From contig MKVX01000022.1 of NCBI GenBank assembly GCA_001899255.1, forward strand, positions 1-32,443: a stretch of DNA of 32,443 bases. Reading direction: 5' to 3'. The notes below the pieces were generated by a model. It was not told the DNA's origin. It ran no database searches and was given only the letters and a program-made list of their open reading frames with translations. Of this stretch, positions 9,024 to 15,447 are shown piece after piece; position 1 is the first letter of the stretch; the number at the start of each line of letters is the position of its first letter. Origin of the DNA: Rhizobiales bacterium 62-47 (GTDB taxonomy: Bacteria > Pseudomonadota > Alphaproteobacteria > Rhizobiales > Xanthobacteraceae). A program made the position numbers and the translations under genes.

Positions 9024-10075
9024 TGACACCGACCTTCCGCAAAGCCGGGAGGCCGGCTTTCCTCAACCGCGCCGTTCCGGCTTTCCGTAAATCCGGCTTG
9101 CCACTTCTCTGGCTTTGCACGTCGGCGCTCGCCGGCTGTGCCGGACACACGCCGCCGCCGGAGATCTCCTACGACAATGCGGCTCCGGCCGTTCAAACGT
9201 CCGATCCGCCAGCGCCGGTCAGGGTGGTGGAATTGCCCAAGCCGCTCCCGCTGCCCGGTCAGTTGAAGCCGCTCGGCAAGGACGGCAAGCCCGAGCCAGA
9301 ACCGGCCGATCCCGCCACGCGCGTCAACCAGGCCAACGCCGCCGCGCGCGTCCAACCCGTCCGCAACGGCTTCATCAACTCGATGCAGGTCTATCCCTTC
9401 GTCGATGGCGCGCTCTATCAGGTCTACGCGTCACCGGGGCAGATCACCGACATCGCGCTTCAGCCCGGCGAGCAGCTCGTCGGCTCCGGTCCCGTCGCCG
9501 CCGGCGACACGGTGCGCTGGATCATCGGCGATACCGAGAGCGGCGTTGGCGCGGCGAAGCAGATCCATATCCTCGTGAAGCCCACCCGCGCCGAGCTGAT
9601 GACCAACCTCGTCATCAACACCGACCGGCGCACCTATCACATGGAATTGCGCGCGACGCCTTCGACCTACATGGCGTCGGTGTCCTGGCAATATCCGCAG
9701 GACCAACTCATCGCGCTGCGCCGTCAGAACCAGCAGGCCGAGGCCGCGCAGCCCGTCTCCAGCGGCATTGATCTCGCCCGCGTCAATTTCCGCTACGAGG
9801 TGACGGGCGACCGCGCGCCGTGGCGGCCGCAGCGCGCCTTCGATGACGGGAAACAGGTGTTCATCGAATTTCCGCGCGGCATCGGCCAAGGCGAGATGCC
9901 GCCGCTGTTCGTGGTCGGGCCGGAGGGCGACACCTCCGAGCTGGTGAACTATCGCGTGCGCGGCAACTACATTATCGTGGATCGCCTGTTCGCCGCCGCC
10001 GAATTGCGGTTCGGCGCGGGCAAGGACCAGAAGCGCGTCCGCATATCCCGCACCGACGGGAGGCCGGCATCGTGA
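9023..10075 (+). CDS. trbG: TrbG, VirB9-like outer-membrane channel protein
   Basis: This 350-aa protein is part of the core complex spanning periplasm and outer membrane. A lipoprotein-type signal is visible (LLWLCTSALAGC, cysteine near residue 38), but the stretch before it is unusually long and basic. Residues 3-26 are encoded by imperfect repeats. A Pro-rich linker follows, then the VirB9/CagX domain (SMQVYPFVDGALYQVYASPGQ, ITDIALQPGEQL, and a C-terminal lobe with FRYEVTGDRAPWRPQRAFDDG). It overlaps trbF by one base and trbI by 4 nt. Confidence 0.94.
   Translation: MTPTFRKAGRPAFLNRAVPAFRKSGLPLLWLCTSALAGCAGHTPPPEISYDNAAPAVQTSDPPAPVRVVELPKPLPLPGQLKPLGKDGKPEPEPADPATRVNQANAAARVQPVRNGFINSMQVYPFVDGALYQVYASPGQITDIALQPGEQLVGSGPVAAGDTVRWIIGDTESGVGAAKQIHILVKPTRAELMTNLVINTDRRTYHMELRATPSTYMASVSWQYPQDQLIALRRQNQQAEAAQPVSSGIDLARVNFRYEVTGDRAPWRPQRAFDDGKQVFIEFPRGIGQGEMPPLFVVGPEGDTSELVNYRVRGNYIIVDRLFAAAELRFGAGKDQKRVRISRTDGRPAS
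9041..9060 (+). repeat. Perfect inverted repeat inside the 5' end of trbG
   Basis: AAAGCCGG and CCGGCTTT form a perfect 8-bp inverted repeat with a 4-nt loop, about 18 nt into trbG. Two related copies of CCGGCTTTCC follow within 40 nt (one near 9079), so the N-terminus is built from short palindromic units translated as FRKxGRPAF-like repeats. It could be a REP-like element that entered the gene, or a structure that slows translation initiation. Confidence 0.6.
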
Positions 10076-11331
10076 GCGACGAACGCGATCCCGAAATGGA
10101 AGAAGGCCGGGCGCTGGGTTCGACGCCCGAGCCTCAGCCGGCCGACGTTGATGACACCCGGCCGCTGACCGGCGAACCCGCCGCGACGATGCGGCTGCGT
10201 GCCGAGCCGCCGCGTGTGACCCGCCTTTCCCGCAAAGTGCTGGCCGGTCTGGGTCTCGCTGCAAGCCTCGGTGTTGGCGGGGCGCTAATCTACGCGCTTC
10301 AAACCCGTCACGGCGGCCAGGGCCAGGAGCTGTACTCGACGGACAACCGCTCGACACCGGATGGCCTCGCTGGATTGCCGAAGGATTATTCCGGCGTTCC
10401 GAAGCTCGGCCCGCCACTGCCCGGCGACCTCGGCCGTCCGATCCTCAATGCGCAGAATGGCGCCCCCGTGCCGCCGATCGGCGCACGGCCGACAGGCCCC
10501 GTGGGACCAAGCCCAGAGGAACAACGCCGGGCCCAGGAGCTGGAGGCTGCGCGGACCGCACGGCTGTTCGCCTCGACCGAGAATCGGCCCGCCAGTGCCG
10601 CGACCTCGGCGCAACCGACCGCGACCGCCACGCCTCTCGCCGATCTCTCCAGCCTCGGCCTCGCGCCGCAGCCGGCGACGCCCTCGGCGCAGGACCGGCA
10701 GCTCGCATTCCTCAACCAGGCGCCCGACAAGCGAACCGTCTCGCCGGATCGTGTTGCGGCGCCGGCGTCGAAGAATGTGCTTCAGGCCGGTGCCGTCATC
10801 GCCGCCGCGCTCATCACAGGCATTCGCTCCGACCTGCCCGGTCAGATCACCGCGCAGGTGACCGAGAACATCTATGACAGCCCGACCGGCAAGATCCTGC
10901 TCGTGCCCCAGGGCACGCGCGTCGTCGGGCAGTATGACAGCGGCGTCGGCTTCGGTCAGCGGCGCATTCTCCTCGTCTGGAATCGGCTGATCTTCCCCAA
11001 TGGCCGCTCCATCGTGCTGGAGCGTCAGCCTGGTGCAGACGCGGAGGGCTATGCCGGGCTCGAGGATGGTGTCGACTATCACTGGGGCGAACTGTTCAAG
11101 GCCGCTGCGCTCTCAACGATCCTGAGTATCGGCGCCGAGGCCGGTTCGTCGGGTCAGGACAGCGATATCGTCCGCGCTCTTCGTCAGGGCGCCTCGAACA
11201 GCGTCAGCCAGACCGGTCAGCAGATCGTCCAGCGTCAGCTCAACATTGCTCCGACGCTCACCATCCGGCCGGGGTTCCCCGTCCGCGTCATCGTCACGCG
11301 CGATCTAGTGCTCGAACCCTACGGAGGCTGA
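10072..11331 (+). CDS. trbI: TrbI, VirB10-like channel protein
   Basis: This 419-aa inner-membrane-anchored protein bridges to the outer-membrane complex. It has a cytoplasmic Pro/acidic N-terminus (to about 58), one transmembrane helix (VLAGLGLAASLGVGGALIYAL, about 61-81) and a Pro/Ala-rich periplasmic linker. The C-terminal VirB10 barrel domain includes GAVIAAALITGIRSDLPGQ, LLVPQGTRVVGQYDS and GVDYHWGELFKAA, and ends FPVRVIVTRDLVLEPYG. The GTG start overlaps the trbG stop by 4 nt. Confidence 0.95.
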   Translation: MSDERDPEMEEGRALGSTPEPQPADVDDTRPLTGEPAATMRLRAEPPRVTRLSRKVLAGLGLAASLGVGGALIYALQTRHGGQGQELYSTDNRSTPDGLAGLPKDYSGVPKLGPPLPGDLGRPILNAQNGAPVPPIGARPTGPVGPSPEEQRRAQELEAARTARLFASTENRPASAATSAQPTATATPLADLSSLGLAPQPATPSAQDRQLAFLNQAPDKRTVSPDRVAAPASKNVLQAGAVIAAALITGIRSDLPGQITAQVTENIYDSPTGKILLVPQGTRVVGQYDSGVGFGQRRILLVWNRLIFPNGRSIVLERQPGADAEGYAGLEDGVDYHWGELFKAAALSTILSIGAEAGSSGQDSDIVRALRQGASNSVSQTGQQIVQRQLNIAPTLTIRPGFPVRVIVTRDLVLEPYGG

Positions 11332-11332
11332 G

Positions 11333-11572
11333 ATGGCCAAGCTGAAATTGGGACCGATCGTCGACGACAAGCCGGTGAAGGTCTCGGTGGAGCTGCCAGC
11401 GAGCCTTCACCGCGATCTCGTCGCCTATGCCGAGATTCTCGCCCGCGAAGCGGGGCAGTCACCGGCCGACCCCGTTCGCCTAATCATCCCGATGCTGGAG
11501 CGGTTCATAGCCACGGATCGGGGATTTGTAGCGGCGAGGAGGTCAAAAGGATCGCCGCGGTCGCCTGGATGA
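11333..11572 (+). CDS. DUF2274 protein
   Basis: This 79-aa protein has the DUF2274 pattern: LKLGPIVDDKPVKVSVELPASLHRDLVAYAEILARE, then RLIIPMLERFIATDRGFVAARR. The function is unknown; the first half resembles a ribbon-helix-helix DNA-binding protein, so a regulatory role is possible. It directly follows trbI, the usual position at the end of this trb operon. Its last 68 nt overlap the 3' end of the convergent LysR gene. Confidence 0.88.
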   Translation: MAKLKLGPIVDDKPVKVSVELPASLHRDLVAYAEILAREAGQSPADPVRLIIPMLERFIATDRGFVAARRSKGSPRSPG

Positions 11573-12464
11573 TTGTCGCAGCTGCTGACCGTGACATCGA
11601 ACGTGCGAGACTCAGGAGGCGGCGCCATGCGGGGTTGTCATTCCGTGGTGACCAGACCGCACAAAATGGTAGAACCTCATCCACAAGCTGCCGATAAACA
11701 GTTCCAGGAAACTGGGCTGCCGTTCCGGCCTCACTCATGACGGTCAGGCCACGCCCGATCGCAACGAGCGATAGGAGATTGTCTCTCCCCACGTATTGGG
11801 TGTGGATTTCCGGGTGTCGCCCAAGATCGGCGAGGCGCTGGACCAAATAGTCGTGGATCTCCGATCCAGGGGCGCCGTCACTTACAATAAATCTCTCGCC
11901 AGCAAGATCACTCCAGCTAAGCACCGGTTTCTCGGAAAGAGGGTGGTCGCTGGGCAGCACTGCGAATACTCGCTCGGACCAAAGCTGTTCTGTTTGGCAG
12001 TCCGACCACTGTGCGGTTCCCGTAATGAAAGCTACATCGAGCTGAAGTCGCCGGATCGAGGCAACATGATCCGCAGGATCACCGTCAAAAAATTCGACCC
12101 GTACACTCGCATGTTCCTTGCCATAGGCCCCCAGTAACTCGCACAGGAATCCGGACGCGAGCGACGAAAAGATACCAACCTTGATATGCCCCCGCTCAGA
12201 GCGGCCTATGGCGGCCACATCCCTAGCGCCGTGCTCGATCTGCTGAAGACCCTTACGTGCGCGACGCACGAAATGCTGCCCCGCCAACGTCAGGCAGACG
12301 CCGCCGTTGTGCCTCTGAAACAACGAGGCACCAAGTTCGTCTTCAAGATCGCGGATGCGACGGCTGATCGCTGATTCCTGTATCTCCAAGGCCGACGCCG
12401 CCTTTCGAAAGCTACCGTGCTCGGCCGCAGCAAGGAAGTACCGAATCTGGCGGAGTTCAAGCAT
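11505..12464 (-). CDS. LysR-family transcriptional regulator
   Basis: This 319-aa protein has an N-terminal winged helix-turn-helix (MLELRQIRYFLAAAEHGSF, RKAASALEIQESAISRRI) and a ligand-binding domain starting near 92 (HIKVGIFSSLASGFLCELL) and running to about 290. The last ~30 residues are Ala/Leu-rich, look unrelated to the family, and are read through the antisense of the DUF2274 gene. Closely similar LysR genes sit convergent to DUF2274 at the end of trb clusters in related elements, from memory. The effector is unknown. Confidence 0.93.
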   Translation of the reverse strand: MLELRQIRYFLAAAEHGSFRKAASALEIQESAISRRIRDLEDELGASLFQRHNGGVCLTLAGQHFVRRARKGLQQIEHGARDVAAIGRSERGHIKVGIFSSLASGFLCELLGAYGKEHASVRVEFFDGDPADHVASIRRLQLDVAFITGTAQWSDCQTEQLWSERVFAVLPSDHPLSEKPVLSWSDLAGERFIVSDGAPGSEIHDYLVQRLADLGRHPEIHTQYVGRDNLLSLVAIGRGLTVMSEAGTAAQFPGTVYRQLVDEVLPFCAVWSPRNDNPAWRRLLSLARSMSRSAAATIIQATAAILLTSSPLQIPDPWL

Positions 12465-12882
12465 GGGCCGCTCGCGACCACGGCCTATTTGAAATGAGGT
12501 CTGACGTTGTAACAGCCCAAGGTCGCATTTGCTTCTGTATGTATTCGGCCAGAAGCGCTTTTGTATGTTCCTTGAGTGGGCGTCGACCGTTCAAGAACGT
12601 ACGCGCGATACCGATCGACAACCTTCGCAACCTGATCGCATGCATCGATCTATATGCACAAGCTACCACGACCACCGCGTCCAAACCGCAACTAAGGCAG
12701 CACCTCCTGATTCATGCCTCAAATAGACGGTCGCATGCGCGCGCGGACGGATGATTTTATATAGTCTCGATATACGAAGGTATCGATCAAATATACCGGC
12801 CCCTGAATAGGTCGGGCGCCGATATATCCCACTGATTTGGTGCCGACGAATTTGGCAGATGTCATTCAGCCGGTATCGAGAT
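12465..12882. other. Gene-free, AT-richer spacer between the LysR and response-regulator genes
   Basis: No open frame here has a ribosome site or a recognisable protein pattern. Base composition is visibly less GC-rich than the neighbouring genes, especially 12755-12830. The stretch includes a palindrome TCGATA-N8-TATCGA (12767-12786) and the split motif described separately at 12768-12797. It probably marks the junction between the trb block and the following module. Confidence 0.5.
12768..12797. promoter_or_regulatory. Split motif CGATATAC-N15-ATATACC, copy 1
   Basis: The same two half-sites with the same 15-nt spacer recur at 21671-21700. The half-sites read GATATAC/AATATAC at a 21-nt step, two helical turns, as expected for a dimeric regulator bound to direct repeats. 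A further half-site-like CGATATAT lies at 12820-12827. This copy is 85 nt beyond the stop of the response-regulator gene and 304 nt upstream of the LysR gene. Confidence 0.4.
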
Positions 12883-13515
12883 TCAGACGCTTAAATTGTC
12901 TGAAATCCTAACAAGGTCAATAACCGTCTTGGCTTGCAACTTTTGCATAAGATGGCTCCGGCGAACCTTCACCGTAATCTCACTAACATTCAATTCGGCA
13001 GCAATCTGCTTATTAAGAAGACCCTTTACAACGAGCTTGAAAACGTCTCGCTCGCCGGGCGTTAGCGTCTCCCAACGGGCGTTCAAGTCCAGCGAGCGCG
13101 CTTCATTCTCTCGCCTTTGTCGATCTTTCTCGATCGCCTGTTGGATGGCATCCAGCAAATCTTGGTCGCGAAAAGGCTTCGTCAGGAATTCGAAGGCGCC
13201 ATTCTTCATGGCGCTCACGCCCATCGCGATGTCCCCGTGTCCCGTGATGAAAATTGTCGGGAGATGAATGCCGTATTCCGGCATTTGTCGGTGAAAATCG
13301 ATGCCGCTTTGTCCAGGCATTCTAACGTCAAGCAGCAGACAGCCGGGTACATCCAAGATAGTGCTTTCGAGGAATTCGGCGACCGAGCTGTGCGAGCGAA
13401 CTTGAAGCCCGACCGACGCGAGCAAATCTTCAAGCGCAGCTCGAACAGACCGATCGTCATCTATGACATAGACGATGGGTTGCGGCCGCGGTTCTATGAT
13501 CGGTTCGTTCTTCAT
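12883..13515 (-). CDS. FixJ/NarL-type response regulator
   Basis: This 210-aa protein has a receiver domain with acidic residues D19-D21, phospho-acceptor D63 (LLLDVRMP), T91 (FITGHGD) and K113 (LTKPF). A linker of about 25 residues and a LuxR-type DNA-binding domain follow (LTPGERDVFKLVVKGLLNKQIA, SEITVKVRRSHLMQKL). This is the FixJ/NodW architecture. The open frame extends upstream to 13665, but the ATG at 13515 overlaps the kinase stop by one base (TGATG) and gives a normal N-terminus. It is translationally coupled to the kinase and is presumably its partner. The target genes are unknown; the neighbouring Mg/porin genes are an obvious guess. Confidence 0.93.
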   Translation of the reverse strand: MKNEPIIEPRPQPIVYVIDDDRSVRAALEDLLASVGLQVRSHSSVAEFLESTILDVPGCLLLDVRMPGQSGIDFHRQMPEYGIHLPTIFITGHGDIAMGVSAMKNGAFEFLTKPFRDQDLLDAIQQAIEKDRQRRENEARSLDLNARWETLTPGERDVFKLVVKGLLNKQIAAELNVSEITVKVRRSHLMQKLQAKTVIDLVRISDNLSV

Positions 13516-14579
13516 CAGGCTACCTCCGTGTAGCGCGGTAGGCGTACCTCGAATGCGGCTCCGCCCACCGGATTGGGAGCAGCACAAATTTGGCCCCCAT
13601 TTGCTTCGACGATCGCCTGACTGATGGTCAGGCCGAGCCCCATGCCTCCTTCTTTTGTCGTCCAAAAGGCATCAAAAAGATGTTCGCGCGCGCTTGGCGT
13701 CAGGCCGGCACCGGAATCGGCCACCGTAAGAACAACGGTATCTGGCGCCGCCTGCGAGGCGGTGATTCGTAAGCGACGCTCAGGCAACGCGCCGGCCGCC
13801 ATCGCCTCCGTAGCATTAAGAACAAGGTTGCTTATGACCTGCTGGATCTGCACTCGGTCAGCGAAAACGCGAGGTAGGTCGTCATACATGTCTAGCTGCA
13901 GGGCGATGCCGCTACGCTCGATCTCGCTGCGTGACAAGGTTACGATTTCACGAACGGCTTCCCTTAGGTCGAATGGCTGTCTGTGCGGAGCCTCGCCCTT
14001 CGAAAGGGCACGGATCCGCGCTATGACCTGACTCGCCCGGTTCGCGTCACTAACGATGCGGTCCAGCGCGCGACGGGCCTTCTCGAGATTTGGCGGCTCC
14101 TGGCTCAGCCATCGGGCGCACGCACCACCGCTGGCGACAACGGCAGCCAATGGTTGGTTTACTTCATGCGCTATCGACGCCGACAGTTGGCCCAGCGTCG
14201 TCACCCGCGCAATACGCAAGAGGCGGTCGCGGGCCTCCAGCGCCTCTGCCTTTGCGGCGACCATCCTCAAACTGAGATAGGTTGTGACCCCGATCGCAAC
14301 GATGCTAATCCCGGTATTGACGATGCCTACTTCGTATGCGCCGGAGGGGGTCAGAAAGAAGCTGATCAAGGTCAGCGCGACGCAAATGCAAGCGAGAACT
14401 ACCACAGCCGCGCCAGACAAGATGCGTGTAGCAACGAGAATGACTGCCGTGTAAAATACGGCTGCAGCGATGGCATAATCCGTAACCGTATCGGCGATGA
14501 AAATGCCTGCCATCGCAACACCCATCGCGATCAGTGTCAGTGCCGATCTTGGACGGCTGTCATTGACCACCTTGAGCAT
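13515..14579 (-). CDS. Membrane sensor histidine kinase, FixL-like catalytic core without PAS
   Basis: This 354-aa protein has an N-terminal membrane domain of about four hydrophobic segments (14-30, 36-54, 57-77, 85-104) with almost no periplasmic loops. A short helix leads to the H box SIAHEVNQPL (His138), then an N box around NLVLNATEAM (251-260), a G1 box DSGAGL (288-293) and a G2 box GMGLGL (312-317). The H-box type is that of FixL/DctB-like kinases. There is no PAS or haem domain, so oxygen sensing like FixL is not supported; the signal is probably read in or near the membrane. It lies downstream of mgtC (87-nt gap) and overlaps its regulator by one base. Confidence 0.92.
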   Translation of the reverse strand: MLKVVNDSRPRSALTLIAMGVAMAGIFIADTVTDYAIAAAVFYTAVILVATRILSGAAVVVLACICVALTLISFFLTPSGAYEVGIVNTGISIVAIGVTTYLSLRMVAAKAEALEARDRLLRIARVTTLGQLSASIAHEVNQPLAAVVASGGACARWLSQEPPNLEKARRALDRIVSDANRASQVIARIRALSKGEAPHRQPFDLREAVREIVTLSRSEIERSGIALQLDMYDDLPRVFADRVQIQQVISNLVLNATEAMAAGALPERRLRITASQAAPDTVVLTVADSGAGLTPSAREHLFDAFWTTKEGGMGLGLTISQAIVEANGGQICAAPNPVGGAAFEVRLPRYTEVA

Positions 14580-14666
14580 TGTTCGCCTCTCTCGATCAAC
14601 CTACGCGCTTTCAGTATTCTTCCCGAATCTACTCCGCTCAGTGGCTAGATATCTATTAATTCTCGA

Positions 14667-15365
14667 TCATTCGCCTAGCTCTAACCGCCATCGAGCGGAC
14701 GTTACCAGCGGCTCCAGGCTGAGACGACCGATAATCTGTTCCAGAACGCGATCCTGCCGAGTGTCGGCCCGCACGGTCGCGCTCACCTGGACTCGATTTG
14801 TGTCCTCGATATTGGTGCTTTCGAGGTCGCGAATGTGTAGAACGCCGGCAAGATCACGAAGAAGAAGCGCTCGAACATGCGCCTCGGCCTCTCCATGACA
14901 GATAATGCTGATAGCATAGGCGCTCTCCAACTGGCCTCCAGCGAATGACTGGCGCTCAATGAGGCGCACGAGCGGACGCAGAACTCCATTGACTGCGATG
15001 ACGAACATCGTCGCAATCAACGCGTGAAAGAAAAATCCAGCTCCGCATAGCGCGCCGATCGCGGCCGAACACCACAGCGTCGCCGCCGTGTTGAGCCCGC
15101 GCACGTTCAATCCCTCCTTGAAAATGATGCCTGCGCCCATGAAGCCGATGCCGGAAACGATCTGGGCCGCAACACGCGTCGGACTCGACTCTCCGGGGAA
15201 TAGCCCTGCAAAGAGGACGAAGATGGCGGCGCCGAGTGCAACGAGGGTGTTGGTTCGTAGCCCAGCCAGGCGTTGGCGCCATTGCCGCTCGAAGCCGATC
15301 AAACCGCCGAGAAGGAATGCGCCTCCGAGCGTGAGCGCAGTATGGCCAAGACTTTGCCAATCCAT
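14667..15365 (-). CDS. mgtC: MgtC/SapB-family membrane protein
   Basis: This 232-aa protein has the MgtC signature: LGGAFLLGGLIGFERQWR, then LAGLRTNTLVALGAA, SGIGFMGAGIIFKEG and VRGLNTAATLWCSAAIG. About five transmembrane helices occupy the first ~140 residues. The soluble C-terminal part (about 150-232) fits the ACT-like domain of longer MgtC proteins. MgtC is linked to low-Mg2+ growth and inhibition of the F-type ATPase in Salmonella; it is not itself a Mg2+ importer. The open frame runs upstream to 15620, but family similarity starts at MDWQSLG, so the ATG at 15365 is used. It lies 82 nt downstream of the porin on the same strand, with mgtA further upstream. Confidence 0.92.
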   Translation of the reverse strand: MDWQSLGHTALTLGGAFLLGGLIGFERQWRQRLAGLRTNTLVALGAAIFVLFAGLFPGESSPTRVAAQIVSGIGFMGAGIIFKEGLNVRGLNTAATLWCSAAIGALCGAGFFFHALIATMFVIAVNGVLRPLVRLIERQSFAGGQLESAYAISIICHGEAEAHVRALLLRDLAGVLHIRDLESTNIEDTNRVQVSATVRADTRQDRVLEQIIGRLSLEPLVTSARWRLELGE

Positions 15366-15447
15366 ATGAATGTCCCATCTTGCAGCGTCGGCTACACTCC
15401 ACCGACGGAAGTCCCTGCAATTGTTGGAATTTCTGCTCCATCGGCTG

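Noticed and set aside
12494-12754. 86-codon frame upstream of the LysR gene
   Set aside because: There is no ribosome site, the composition is unlike neighbouring genes, and another frame of similar length overlaps it.
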